Below are positions 36,490 to 44,992 of a stretch of DNA of 62,023 nucleotides, one piece after another (the stretch's first letter is position 1; every line of letters begins with the position of its first letter). A program made the position numbers and the translations under genes. A model generated the notes under the pieces. It was not told the origin of the DNA. It worked only from the letters and a program-made list of their open reading frames with translations, and ran no database searches. The stretch is from Sporosarcina psychrophila (GTDB lineage Bacteria > Bacillota > Bacilli > Bacillales_A > Planococcaceae), in contig DYWT01000318.1 of assembly GCA_020742515.1 (NCBI GenBank), forward strand, positions 1-62,023, in the 5' to 3' direction.

Positions 36490-36613
36490 TTCTAGGGTTC
36501 CGCAACGAACGTGTTGGTCCGTGACCGAGAGAAAGCTCACAGCTTTGCTGTGTCACGGAAGGATAAAAGCCTGGGAGAAACTGTTTAACAGTTTACTCTT
36601 AGGCTTTTTTTGT
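36490..36613 (+). promoter_or_regulatory. guanidine-I (ykkC) riboswitch
   Basis: Shows the conserved ykkC blocks in order: CTAGGGTTCCG, GGTCCGTGACCGAGAGA, CACGGAAGGATAAAAGCC and GGGAGA. The last block overlaps a terminator (AAAAGCCTGGGAG... / ...CTCTTAGGCTTTTTTT). Guanidinium binding would block the terminator and turn on the SMR genes 34 nt downstream, an arrangement known from ykkCD-type operons. Confidence 0.93.
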
Positions 36614-36646
36614 TTTTAGATAAAGAAAAAATAGGAGGTTATTCAA

Positions 36647-36988
36647 ATGAACAGAGATTGGATTAAAGTATTTATTGCCGCTTTTTTTGAAATTTTTTGG
36701 GTTATTGGTTTAAAACATGCAAACGATAGTTGGACTTGGGCAGGAACTGTTATTTCTATTATAATCAGCTTCTATTTATTGATAATGGCAGGTCGAAAAC
36801 TTCCTGTTGGGACTGTATACGCGGTCTTTGTTGGAATTGGTACGGCGGGAACTGTCTTTTCCGAAATCATCTTCTTTGGAGAATCATTCAAACTAAGCAA
36901 AATGATTTTACTAGTGCTTTTATTAACGGGCGTAATTGGTTTGAAATTAGTTACCAATGATAAAATTCAAGAAGGGAATGAATCTTAA
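36647..36988 (+). CDS. SMR family guanidinium exporter subunit (YkkC/GdnC-like)
   Basis: A 113-residue four-helix small multidrug resistance protein. The membrane-embedded glutamate is in [14 protein letters not shown] (Glu16); [32 protein letters not shown] is the typical helix 2-3 region. Members under a guanidine-I riboswitch export guanidinium in exchange for protons. Its stop overlaps the next start (TAATG), and the two proteins differ in their helix 1 flanks as expected for an antiparallel heterodimer. GGAGG precedes ATG 36647. Confidence 0.92.
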   Translation: MNRDWIKVFIAAFFEIFWVIGLKHANDSWTWAGTVISIIISFYLLIMAGRKLPVGTVYAVFVGIGTAGTVFSEIIFFGESFKLSKMILLVLLLTGVIGLKLVTNDKIQEGNES

Positions 36989-37302
36989 TGGTGTGGATTT
37001 CTTTAATCTTGGCAGGAATTTTTGAAATGTTTGGTGTTGCGATGATAAATAAATTGCATAAGGATTCTAATTGGAAATCCTTAGTTTTATTAATTTTTGC
37101 ATTTGGATCAAGCTTTCTGTTACTCGCGTATGCAATGACAACCTTACCAATGGGAACAGCCTATGCAGTTTGGACTGGCATCGGTGCAGCTGGTGGTGCT
37201 ATATTGGGAATGCTTTTTTATGGTGAATCAAGAGACTGTAGAAGAATTATTTTTATTACAATAATTTTAGGTGCAGCAATAGGTTTAAAACTAGTTTCGT
37301 AA
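36988..37302 (+). CDS. SMR family guanidinium exporter subunit (YkkD/GdnD-like)
   Basis: A 104-residue four-helix SMR protein with Glu13 in ILAGIFEMFGVAMINK, and PMGTAYAVWTGIGAAGGAILGMLFYGES in helix 2-3. It is translationally coupled to the preceding subunit by a one-base overlap and ended by the terminator at 37389-37428. Probably forms the heterodimer with it, with opposite membrane orientation. Confidence 0.92.
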   Translation: MVWISLILAGIFEMFGVAMINKLHKDSNWKSLVLLIFAFGSSFLLLAYAMTTLPMGTAYAVWTGIGAAGGAILGMLFYGESRDCRRIIFITIILGAAIGLKLVS

Positions 37303-37388
37303 ACATTTGGTCTGTCTCCTGTTAACTTTGGTAAAGATAAGTGAACTATGTATGTCCACCAGAGATGACTATTCGTTGATGAAACAAA

Positions 37389-37428
37389 AAATGCGACCTG
37401 CCTACAATTCTGTAGGCAAATCGCATTT
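37389..37428 (+). terminator. terminator after the guanidine exporter genes
   Basis: AAATGCGA..TGCCTACA / TGTAGGCA..TCGCATTT hairpin. First member of a family of look-alike hairpins in the 37-55 kb region. Confidence 0.75.
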
Positions 37429-37492
37429 AAATAGTAAAAGATTTGCCGACGTCGATACTCCCATTACTTTAATCTCTTACATTTAATTATAT

Positions 37493-37660
37493 TTATCGAC
37501 AACTATTAGATTGTCTGTAACAACATTTTTTACAGTGACATTTTGACTCTTTTTCGCGATTACAGTCATGATGATTATGTTGATGATCATCATATCTAAC
37601 TTCCCGACATTCACAAATAAACTTCACTTGCTTATTTTGACTTTGATTTTCTGAACACAT
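37493..37660 (-). CDS. Cys/His-rich small protein, candidate metal-binding peptide
   Basis: 55 residues with nine Cys and five His: FICEC at 14-18, DDHQHNHHDC at 24-33 and KCHCKKCC at 40-47, ending NSCR. AAGGAG lies upstream of the ATG in an otherwise gene-free stretch. The spacing (C-x-C, H-x-H-x-H-H, C-x-C-x2-C-C) suggests zinc or copper binding, like metallothioneins or metal-rich spore proteins, but I recognise no family. It falls below common length cut-offs and would be missed by default gene calling. Function is inferred from composition only. Confidence 0.65.
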   Translation of the reverse strand: MCSENQSQNKQVKFICECREVRYDDHQHNHHDCNREKESKCHCKKCCYRQSNSCR

Positions 37661-37803
37661 ATATCCCACACTCCTTCCTGTTTTCTAAGCTGGCCGGCTA
37701 TAAACATAGTATATGGACTAGTCCTCGTATTGATTGGACAAACCGTCTGGTATAAAAAAGTTTTTTATGGCACCGATAAAGATAACTGTATCTTGCTAAG
37801 GTT

Positions 37804-37841
37804 AAAAAGCGGCCTACCACAATTTGTGGATAGCCGCTTTT
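37804..37841. terminator. terminator-like hairpin
   Basis: AAAAGCGGC..CCACA / TGTGG..GCCGCTTTT. Same family as the hairpins at 38.7, 45.3, 53.3 and 55.15 kb. The stretch from 37842 to 38073 holds no gene I can support. Confidence 0.6.
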
Positions 37842-38073
37842 GCTATGATTTTATTACTGACGCTGATCAACCATAAATTTAAGTACAAGTGCATCATCAA
37901 GTGACGACTTATCTCACAGAGGGAAATACCCGACAGACTTACAGCATGTTGATTCATAGCTCACTGATTACCCCGAATAACTTCATCCAATGGCCCCTAT
38001 TACTTAATAGTCGATCGCCTATTGGTCAACTACTAAAGCATTCATTAAACAATAGCTTTAATTTCTTATGTCA

Positions 38074-38310
38074 TTAACTTGCGTTCTTCACTATTTTCTG
38101 GGCTCTCATAAATGCTATAAGTAAAAAAAGAACAACAGTATATAGAAGCACGCCACCCATAGAGTAGATAGCTTTTAAATCTGTACTTATTGGAGGATAA
38201 CCGCTGTGAGCATTAATATGATATTCTGCTCCTTCGTATCCTGTCCAAATACTGAATAACGTACAACTTAGTAAAATAAAAGCAAGTATTGCTTTCTTAT
38301 GAAAAAACAT
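38074..38310 (-). CDS. hypothetical two-helix membrane protein
   Basis: About 78 residues. Helix 1 (AILAFILLSCTLFSIWTGY) and helix 2 (SMGGVLLYTVVLFLLIAFM) flank an extracellular loop EGAEYHINAHSGYPPISTDLK. ATG 38310 is assumed; a TTG three codons earlier is open and neither has a strong ribosome binding site. Family unknown. The 500 bp upstream, to 38838, holds repeat-like and terminator-like sequence only. Confidence 0.45.
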   Translation of the reverse strand: MFFHKKAILAFILLSCTLFSIWTGYEGAEYHINAHSGYPPISTDLKAIYSMGGVLLYTVVLFLLIAFMRAQKIVKNAS

Positions 38311-38679
38311 TTTAATCAAACTATCTTTAAAAGCTGTTATGAAATTGATTTGACTTTGTTGATGGTTTATTAAGCACCAATCACTTTGAAAAGGAACTAA
38401 AAAAAATGCGATGAATCCACTATAAACTAAAAAAGTACTACAATCTCTGAATACCCCATTCAGTCCTCCTTTTTTTCATCTTTACTGTTAAGACTTCTAA
38501 AAATAGAAAAAGTTGCACATTACCGCCTCGTTAGTTAAGCAAGAATAGTCTGCTCTTAATTCTAAATAACTACTTTATCCTTTTTTAAGAAGATAATTAC
38601 AATATCATTAATTCCACGGTGCGATTAAAGAGAGTTCACTTCCTATTTCTATTGGTCTAGGTACCTCTTTAATTCAACA

Positions 38680-38718
38680 AAAAAATGACCTACCACAATT
38701 TGTGGATGGGTCGCTTTG
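38680..38718. terminator. terminator-like hairpin of the recurrent family
   Basis: TGACCTACCACA / TGTGGATGGGTCG arms; almost the same loop as the hairpin at 37.8 kb. No gene ends immediately before it. Confidence 0.5.
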
Positions 38719-38838
38719 TGTTTTAGTATTGTAAATTTCCTCATCAATGATTGCAGAGCATTGCATATGACAAGGTTCTCAGATTGGCCAAATAAAACAA
38801 ACGTCAATAGTCAATTTTCTCTCCTCCAACATATCCCC

Positions 38839-39066
38839 TTAATTATTTTTTGAGGTCTTAAATTTGAAAATGGATTTGCTGATAAGCTTCATTATTAAGA
38901 CAACTAGGAACAATAAAACCAAAGCACTCAAAGATATTCCTACTCCAGTCCAAATCCCTTTTTCAAAAACACTTGCAACACTTGTGAAATCAAAGATAAG
39001 TTTAATTCCTAATGCTATTGCGAAAAAAGTAATTGTATACATCATTGTATCTTTTAAAAGCTTCAA
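38839..39066 (-). CDS. hypothetical two-helix membrane protein
   Basis: 75 residues: helix about 9-30 (MYTITFFAIALGIKLIFDF), polar turn with VFEKGIW, helix about 40-64 (GISLSALVLLFLVVLIMKL) and a basic tail FKFKTSKNN. It starts at TTG with GGGG about 12 nt away. No family recognised. Confidence 0.45.
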   Translation of the reverse strand: MKLLKDTMMYTITFFAIALGIKLIFDFTSVASVFEKGIWTGVGISLSALVLLFLVVLIMKLISKSIFKFKTSKNN

Positions 39067-39414
39067 GAACTTTCATCCCCTTTTCAAAGATAGTCTCCCT
39101 ATCTCCAATTCCACAGCGCAATAATACTATATGTTTTTTCATTTCATCTTTTAGTCTTACTCCTAAATACTAAGTTTTGTGAAAAAAGAAATAATGCCTA
39201 CTAAAAAAACAAAAGAAAGTTAACTTAAAACGAATATAGAGAATAAACTAAAGTTTATATCACCCCCAAAAGGGCAGTTGCTCAAATGGAATGCATACTA
39301 GACGCCCTCTAACGATCACAGCCAAGTTATACGTGGAATTCTGTAGTGTGTCTTATGTACATTAAAATTAAATACAACAATTAGCTTCTAGAAACAGAAT
39401 CTTCTTAGTTAAAT

Positions 39415-40188
39415 TTACCTTTTAAATCCACCTTCTGAATGAATAATCTGGCCTGTAATCCAATCTGCTTCATCACTCACTAGAAATTTAATCGTTTTTG
39501 CTACATCTTTCGGTTCACCTATTCTGCCAAAAGGAAACATCGGTGTTAATTCATTTTTGATTTCTTCAGTCATCCATCCTGTATCAGTTGGACCTGGATT
39601 TATTGCATTGACCGTAATTCCTAAAGGGGCAAGTTCAGCGGACAATGTGATTGTTAAAGCATCGACTGCTCCCTTTGTTGTTGCATATGCTAACTCACCA
39701 GACATCGGTCCTTGAAATTGACCTGAAGTAATATTGACTATTATTCCACCAGATTTTTTATCAAAATTTCGAGCAAATTTACTACTTAATAGTGTCGTTG
39801 CACGAACATTTACCATGTAATGTTTATCCAATTCTTCGGCAGTTAAATTAGAAAAATTGTTGTTAGTTGAGTATGCTGCGTTATTTATCAAGATATCAGG
39901 GTAACCAAGTTGTTCAGAAACTCTACTTAAAAGTTGTTCAGGTGCATCATATTGAGTTAAATCCAACTCCATACATGCTACCTTAACACCTTGTCTAATT
40001 AATTCTTCTTTTAATTTTATTGGCTCATCTAAATCAATGCTCCAAGGCATTTTCAAATCATATTCTGTCCAATAGGTAAAAAATATATGATAACCCGCTT
40101 CAGCTAACTCCTTACAAATAGCCGCTCCAATCCCTGTCAGACGGCTTACACCTGTAATAATAGCGATTTCACCTTTTAAATGGTTCAT
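39415..40188 (-). CDS. SDR family oxidoreductase
   Basis: A 257-residue classical short-chain dehydrogenase. The nucleotide motif is TGVSRLTGIGAAIC (T-G-x6-G-I-G), ILINNAAYS is the N-N-A-A motif, catalytic Ser is in ITSGQ, and Tyr/Lys in AYATTKGA. NPGPTDTGWM is the cofactor-loop region and WITGQIIHSEGGF the usual C-terminus. The insert after the glycine motif (TYWTEYDLKMPWSIDLDEP) is a little longer than in FabG. NAD(P)-dependent; substrate unknown. Monocistronic. Confidence 0.9.
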   Translation of the reverse strand: MNHLKGEIAIITGVSRLTGIGAAICKELAEAGYHIFFTYWTEYDLKMPWSIDLDEPIKLKEELIRQGVKVACMELDLTQYDAPEQLLSRVSEQLGYPDILINNAAYSTNNNFSNLTAEELDKHYMVNVRATTLLSSKFARNFDKKSGGIIVNITSGQFQGPMSGELAYATTKGAVDALTITLSAELAPLGITVNAINPGPTDTGWMTEEIKNELTPMFPFGRIGEPKDVAKTIKFLVSDEADWITGQIIHSEGGFKR

Positions 40189-40230
40189 TAAAATATTCCT
40201 CCATTACTAAAGCGAATTTAAGTTTTGATA

Positions 40231-40335
40231 CTTCACTAACCTACTCGTTAGTTGAAGAAAAACAGAGCATTGCTCTTTATTCGTGCTTATTCATACGAAT
40301 CCCTCTTTATTTCGACAAATAAAAAAGTACCTCGT
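40231..40335. repeat. dispersed intergenic repeat, copy at 40.2 kb
   Basis: Contains CGTTAGTTGAAGAA, a small GAGC..GCTC hairpin, and TTTATTTCGACAAATAAAAA. The same ordered blocks recur at about 45.94 and 54.97 kb, and partly at 38.53 and 45.6 kb. Confidence 0.6.
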
Positions 40336-40376
40336 CATGGAGAATCGTCGTTTAAAAATGTTAATTAAATGTTATT

Positions 40377-40942
40377 TCACTTACTTTTTATGTTCATATA
40401 ATAGTTAGTCGGCGCTTTCGGTTGTTTTTTGACATCGCTCCACACCTCCAACGTTGTTGTGTCTGATGCTTCATTGAATTCTTCGTCTTCGTATTGCTCT
40501 GAATTTTCGTTGCCAAATACTTTCGCAAGTTTAAGTTTTCCGATTCGAGTTGAAACTTGAAGTGATCCGGAAGCATGTTCCATCTCAATACGCCCAAACT
40601 CTACGAAGTCCGCTTGACTGCTAGGAATTCTTATCAGCCTACTGCCTCCTACGTGAGCGCTGTTCATGCTGTACCCAGTCTTGATTGCTGCCGTCGCCCA
40701 ATTAATGCTCTTGATGTAATAAATACAAAAAAAGAGCCGGCTTATCGGTTAAATCATCTCACTTTACAAAGACTTCTTTCGGTTGCATCCTAGTTTCATC
40801 TTTCTTGGATGGCCCTCTTACTTGAGCTTCACGATTTTTTCTGCTCTTTAACGCACCAAGTTTAACGTTATATTTTCCCGCCAATGTAGCAAGCGCTATT
40901 TTTGGTGCACCCACTCTCACTGAATCTCTTCCCAGTTAGTCA
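40377..40942 (-). pseudogene. decayed phage terminase small subunit (second copy)
   Basis: Minus-strand reading recovers, in more than one frame, LATLAGKYNVKLGALKSRKN, REAQVRGPSKKDETRMQPK, then NSAHVGGSRLIRIP and DFVEFGRIEMEH. These align in order with the terminase small subunit at 57.3-58.2 kb (AALAEKHDVKLGTLKSRKS, RGPSDKD, RMQPKKD, NSAHVEGSRLIRIP, DFVEFGNVEMEQ). Between VGGSRLIRIP and DFVEF about 40 codons are missing, and the 3' part is replaced by unrelated sequence. Stops interrupt the N-terminal part. It is therefore a relic from a related but distinct phage insertion. Confidence 0.75.
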
Positions 40943-40984
40943 CCTCACACCACCGTACGCCTCCATTATTTTAAGGCATAGAAA

Positions 40985-41008
40985 AAGCACCCCTTTAACC
41001 AGGTGCTT
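40985..41008 (-). terminator. terminator of the secreted peptide gene
   Basis: AAGCACC / GGTGCTT stem, 25 nt after the stop of the secreted peptide gene; minus-strand tail TTTTCTATG. Confidence 0.6.
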
Positions 41009-41032
41009 GATTACTTGTATAAAGATGACGTA

Positions 41033-41194
41033 TCAAGGACGCGCAGTACAATTTCCTTTACTGTCACATTTCGGCTGAGGGGCATACCCTCCATCAAAAT
41101 CAACTCTTACAGCGCCTGCATTACCAGCAAACGATAAGCTTAGGAGTAGAAGTGTACCCGTGAAGAAAGTTAGCATCGTTTTTTTCATTTTCAT
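41033..41194 (-). CDS. secreted small peptide, 53 aa
   Basis: A Sec signal peptide (KMKKTMLTFFTGTLLLLSLSFA) leads to a likely signal-peptidase site after AGNAGA, leaving about 24 residues, VRVDFDGGYAPQPKCDSKGN plus CTARP, with two Cys six residues apart that could form a disulfide. A near-perfect AAGGAGGTG precedes the ATG and a terminator follows. This size and architecture fit an exported signalling or toxin-like peptide (Phr-type precursors are similar in size), but no Rap or receptor gene is nearby and I recognise no family. Confidence 0.65.
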   Translation of the reverse strand: MKMKKTMLTFFTGTLLLLSLSFAGNAGAVRVDFDGGYAPQPKCDSKGNCTARP

Positions 41195-41624
41195 ATATTC
41201 ACACCTCCTTCCCCCTTGTATTTGTTATATTCGTCATTTTTCGTTAAACACCTCTATTTTTTGGTTAAATTAACAGATTTGGTATTCCCATGTATCGCGA
41301 TTGATAGAGGGTGTCCATACTCACAATATACGGACGTTGATAAATAGCCCTCTTCTCATCTCATCTGAAGGGCTCTGATTGCCGTCCTGTTTCCAACCAC
41401 CCACCGAAAAAGTCATTCTCTAAATCAGGCTGTTCATTTGTCTCGAATCGTTCTTTTCACTCGATCGCTGTGCCCCCCTTATTCCTTGCATACATCTGTC
41501 GATTCATCATAATGCGTCTTCTGCCAAATACATCTACGTTTAATGATTTTCTTATATAAATAGCTATAATGAAATTGATTCAGTCATGTATCGATGATAA
41601 GCTTAGTATATGGAGTTGATACTA
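41195..41624. other. gene-free region upstream of nos
   Basis: About 430 bp between divergent genes. No open frame with a ribosome binding site. It must hold promoters for the secreted peptide (minus) and nos (plus), but I see no convincing -35/-10 pair. A small direct repeat CTCATCTCATCTGAAGG is near 41353. Confidence 0.4.
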
Positions 41625-42728
41625 ATGGTTCAATCTACTAAAACTACTAAATTGCTAATGGAAGCAACACAATTTATAAAAAATTGTTACGACGAACTGG
41701 GAATGTCTAAAGAAATACAATTGAAACGAATTGAAGAAATAAAAAATGAAATAAATACTACTGGAACATATTCTCATAAGACTTTTGAATTAACACATGG
41801 AGCAAAAATGGCTTGGCGTAATAGTAATCGTTGTATAGGGCGATTACTTTGGAATACGTTAAATATTTTTGATGCACGAGATGTACTTACAGCAGAAGAT
41901 GCATACGAAAAATTAGTTAAGCATATTGATTTTGCTACAAATGATGGGAAAATCCGATCTACAATTACAATCTTTGCACCTCGAAAAAATGGAAAAGATC
42001 CTATTAGAATTTGGAACCATCAATTACTACGTTATGCCGGATACAAAGAGGGCGATAAAGTAATTGGTGATTCAACATCTATCAAATTGACAAAAATGTG
42101 CGAAAGAATGGGATGGAGAGGGGAGAATACCTCCTTCGACATTCTCCCATTAGTCATTCAGGAAATAGGAAAAAAACCCAAATTATTTGAAGTTCCCAAT
42201 GAAATAATTAAAGAAGTACCGATAACTCACCCGCAAATTGATGGTTTCAGCAAGTTAGGAGTAAAATGGTATGCTGTTCCAATTATTTCAAACATGCGTT
42301 TAGCGATAGGCGGAATTGATTACCCTATGGCTCCGTTTAATGGTTGGTATATGGGCACTGAAATTGGAGCAAGAAACTTAGCCGACCAAGACCGCTATAA
42401 TTTATTACCAAAAGTTGCGGAAATAATGGAATTAGATACTAAATCTAACCGCTCACTGTGGATTGACAAGGCTTTAATTGAATTAAATATCGCGGTATTA
42501 CATTCTTTTCAACAAGCTCATATAACGCTTGTTGACCATCATACAGCAGCTAAACAATTCAAAAATTTCGAAGAAAATGAAATGAAAAATGGTCGACCTA
42601 TCACAGGAAATTGGGCATGGCTTATTCCTCCAATATCACCTGCTACAACTGACATTTACCATAAACCATATAACAATGACATTTTAACCCCTAACTACTT
42701 TTACCAATCGGATCCTCAAGAAAACTAA
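41625..42728 (+). CDS. nos: bacterial nitric oxide synthase oxygenase
   Basis: A 367-residue NOS oxygenase domain without reductase, as in B. subtilis and other Gram-positives. The heme thiolate Cys is at about residue 70 in KMAWRNSNRCIGRLLW. The substrate-binding glutamate lies in GWYMGTEIGARNL, and HSFQQAHITLVDHHTAAKQF and GNWAWLIPPISPA are further conserved blocks. It makes NO from arginine using electrons from general flavodoxin-type reductases, giving protection against oxidative stress and antibiotics. Start ATG 41625 has GGAG upstream; an ATG five codons earlier contains that site. Monocistronic. Confidence 0.94.
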   Translation: MVQSTKTTKLLMEATQFIKNCYDELGMSKEIQLKRIEEIKNEINTTGTYSHKTFELTHGAKMAWRNSNRCIGRLLWNTLNIFDARDVLTAEDAYEKLVKHIDFATNDGKIRSTITIFAPRKNGKDPIRIWNHQLLRYAGYKEGDKVIGDSTSIKLTKMCERMGWRGENTSFDILPLVIQEIGKKPKLFEVPNEIIKEVPITHPQIDGFSKLGVKWYAVPIISNMRLAIGGIDYPMAPFNGWYMGTEIGARNLADQDRYNLLPKVAEIMELDTKSNRSLWIDKALIELNIAVLHSFQQAHITLVDHHTAAKQFKNFEENEMKNGRPITGNWAWLIPPISPATTDIYHKPYNNDILTPNYFYQSDPQEN

Positions 42729-42800
42729 ACGGACAGTTCCAAATAGATACTCTCTCACAACCATCAACTTAAATTCCTTACTATTTTTATCCATAATAAA

Positions 42801-42839
42801 CACCCCAAAAGTTAGATTTTGATTCTAACTTTTGGGGTG
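42801..42839 (-). terminator. terminator between nos and the deacetylase gene
   Basis: Perfect 16-bp arms CACCCCAAAAGTTAGA / TCTAACTTTTGGGGTG between convergent genes; can serve both. Confidence 0.85.
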
Positions 42840-42849
42840 CACAACACAA

Positions 42850-43614
42850 TCAATGTGGACGGTTCGCTTTTACTTTTGGCATGGTGGTTTCTGCATTTTT
42901 TCTCTTAATGAGTTCTGAAACGGTTACAAATTGGTATCCCTGTTTTTGAAGTTCAGGTAGAATTTCTTCAAGAGCTTTTACGGTTTGAGCTCGATTTCCA
43001 CCTGCGTCATGAAATAAGATTACATCACCAGGTTTTGTACCGGTCAGTACTCTGTTCACAATTCTTTTGACCCCAGGTCTTTTCCAATCTTCAGTATCCT
43101 GGTGCCAAGACCATAATACCACTTTGTAATCATTTTCAACCGCGATATTTACCACGCTCTCATCATAACTTCCACCTACCGGACGAAAAAGAACCGGATA
43201 AGTACCGGTAATTCCGTAAATGACGTCATTAGTCTTTAGTAGTTCTCGTTCCAATTCTTTGGCTGTGTATTTGTACGAATGAGTAAATGTATGATTCGCA
43301 ATTTCATGACCTTCGTCATTTTCTCTTAGCACAATAGTTGGATATTTTTCCGCATGTTCTCCTAAAACAAAAAAGGTAGCTTTAGCATCAAATCTGGCCA
43401 ATATATCTAAAATCTGCGCTGTATAAATTGGGTGTGGCCCGTCGTCAAATGTCAGAGCAATAACTTTTTCTTCAGTTTGAACATCCCAAATAATAAGATT
43501 TCTCTCTTCGTAATATTGTCTTCCTTTATCAGTAGCTGAAGCCTGGAAATTAACATATAAAATTGAAATACTCAAGACAATGACTATAAGAGCAATTAAC
43601 CCTGTTCGCTTCAA
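42850..43614 (-). CDS. polysaccharide deacetylase family protein
   Basis: About 254 residues: a signal anchor (LIALIVIVLSISILYVNF) and a NodB domain. Motif 1 is TFDDGPH with catalytic and metal Asp, motif 2 is HEIANHTFTHSY (H-x3-H), motif 3 is RPVGGSYDE in place of RPPYG, motif 4 is VVLWSWHQDTEDW, and motif 5 is ILFHDAGGNR. It should remove acetyl groups from wall peptidoglycan or another extracellular glycan. TTG 43614 has AGGAGG exactly 6 nt upstream and is preferred over the TTG five codons earlier. Confidence 0.9.
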   Translation of the reverse strand: MKRTGLIALIVIVLSISILYVNFQASATDKGRQYYEERNLIIWDVQTEEKVIALTFDDGPHPIYTAQILDILARFDAKATFFVLGEHAEKYPTIVLRENDEGHEIANHTFTHSYKYTAKELERELLKTNDVIYGITGTYPVLFRPVGGSYDESVVNIAVENDYKVVLWSWHQDTEDWKRPGVKRIVNRVLTGTKPGDVILFHDAGGNRAQTVKALEEILPELQKQGYQFVTVSELIKRKNAETTMPKVKANRPH

Positions 43615-43887
43615 TTCTTTCCTCCTCAAGTCTTATTTTTTGTAAACATACCTAACTTAATATTTGTCTAATGCAAATATTTATACTCATTTTTAATATC
43701 CAATTTATTTTAAAACAAAAAACGCTCGCTCCTTATCTGATTTACTGTATTTCACATTGTGTACGGCATTCTTCCTGTCACTAATTTATTTTACTGAAGA
43801 CCCCCGGAACTAAAGATGAGCAACACAACCTAGCACATTTGTTTCTAGGAATTGATTACCATAATCTCAAACGAATCAAGGCAAAAC

Positions 43888-43930
43888 TAAAAGGCCTGCG
43901 CTCAGTGTAATACCGAGTGCAGACCTTACA
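43888..43930. terminator. orphan terminator-like hairpin
   Basis: AAGGCCTGCGCTC / GAGTGCAGACCTT. It lies in the 450-bp gap 43615-44079, where I find no gene, only this hairpin and an intergenic repeat near 44.02 kb. Confidence 0.5.
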
Positions 43931-44013
43931 AGTTACCTAACGAAATAACCTATCTAACTTTTCGGGGTCACTTCACGATTTAATCTGTGTACAAGTCACT
44001 TTTACTTATTCGC

Positions 44014-44070
44014 AAAGACCATCAATAGACGATCTTCCCTTGCTCCACTAACACTTCCGTTAGTGGATTA
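44014..44070. repeat. dispersed short hairpin repeat (GTCAATAGAC family)
   Basis: GACCATCAATAGACGATCTT followed by ...CCGTTAGTGGATT. Related copies lie at 45.43, 46.09, 51.76 and 53.37 kb; the core CGTC-AATA-GACG is a small inverted repeat. Confidence 0.55.
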
Positions 44071-44079
44071 TCATATTAA

Positions 44080-44514
44080 TTATAAAGTTGTTTTAAACAC
44101 ATAACTAGCTTTGGCATACTTCATTTTATCTTCATAGAAACGGTGTGCATCTGTACGCTGTAATGCTGAAGATAAGGAAACACTTTCATAATTATTTTCT
44201 TTTGCCCATTCATGAACATATGTAAGCAGTTTTTCACCGTATCCTTTTGAACGTATATTAGTATCTGTAACCAAGTCACAAATCCAAACAAATCTGCCAC
44301 TAGAAAGTGTTATCATCGGATTAAAACAAGTAACTGCAACAATTTTATTACCGTCTAGTAAAGCTAACATTTTATATCTATCATTCTCTTGCGCAGCAAT
44401 TACTAATTCAAGATATGTACTTTCATCCAGATGAGTTCGTAACTGCTTCATAACGGGAAATGCTTCGATAATTTCATCGCGTGTTTGAAGTTCTTTAATT
44501 GTTAATGTGTCCAT
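44080..44514 (-). CDS. GNAT family N-acetyltransferase
   Basis: 144 residues. The acetyl-CoA loop is LVTDTNIRSKGYGEKLLTYVHEWAKE (R-x-K-G-x-G) and the C-terminal LSSALQRTDAHRFYEDKMKYAKASYVF carries the H-x-F-Y-E substrate region. ATG 44514 has GAGG 9 nt upstream; an ATG five codons earlier has no site. Substrate unknown. It stands alone in the accessory region. Confidence 0.88.
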   Translation of the reverse strand: MDTLTIKELQTRDEIIEAFPVMKQLRTHLDESTYLELVIAAQENDRYKMLALLDGNKIVAVTCFNPMITLSSGRFVWICDLVTDTNIRSKGYGEKLLTYVHEWAKENNYESVSLSSALQRTDAHRFYEDKMKYAKASYVFKTTL

Positions 44515-44699
44515 AAATAGGAACCTCATTTCATTTTTTTATAAATCGAGTCTATCATATTTTTCATATGCCCTATTTATCGTAGAAGAACCGGCTATTC
44601 TTAATGATTTTTATACTTTTTGATAATGTAGTTTTCCTTTCACCAATTCCTCTACGCAATCACACTAATAACTGTGCTACTTATAGTAAGAACTAGTTG

Positions 44700-44975
44700 A
44701 TAGTAGTGGAGAGTGGCTACTCCAGTGGGTACAGAAGGCAAAGATAGGAAGAGAAAGTTCACTCTTCCTTAGCTGAAGACCCCACTGGAAAAGCGTTAGC
44801 GTTGGGAGCATGAAGGAATGATGCCTTAATTTCTGCCAAGAACGCAGAAATACGGCCAATCGAACCCTTCGCTGTTCGATTGGCTGAAGCCGTGCCCGCG
44901 GAAAGCGTCCGTTCGGAACGGAAATCAACGGGATTGAAGGAAATCGTACTTTTTCAGCGCCCTCCGTTTAAGGGT
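44700..44975. repeat. highly structured GC-rich intergenic element
   Basis: Contains nested inverted repeats: CCAGTGGG (44722) with CCCACTGG (44781); inside it AGGAAGAG/CTCTTCCT (44746/44762); then TTCTGC/GCAGAA (44831/44844); then GCCAATCGAAC/GTTCGATTGGC (44855/44874); ending GCCCGCGGAAAGCGTCCG. It resembles dispersed intergenic repeats known from Bacillaceae genomes. An 83-codon minus-strand frame through it is low-complexity antisense of hairpins and is not called as a gene. Confidence 0.6.
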
Positions 44976-44992
44976 ATATCACCTTAGAATTA

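Noticed and set aside
36481..36620. initial thought of a terminator-only attenuator before the SMR genes
   Set aside because: The ordered conserved blocks match the guanidine-I aptamer, so it is a riboswitch and not a simple attenuator.
37889..38077. 62-codon plus-strand frame
   Set aside because: No ribosome binding site, no conserved features, polar low-information composition.
44677..44928. 83-codon minus-strand frame through the multi-hairpin element
   Set aside because: Composition follows the inverted repeats; start lacks a binding site.
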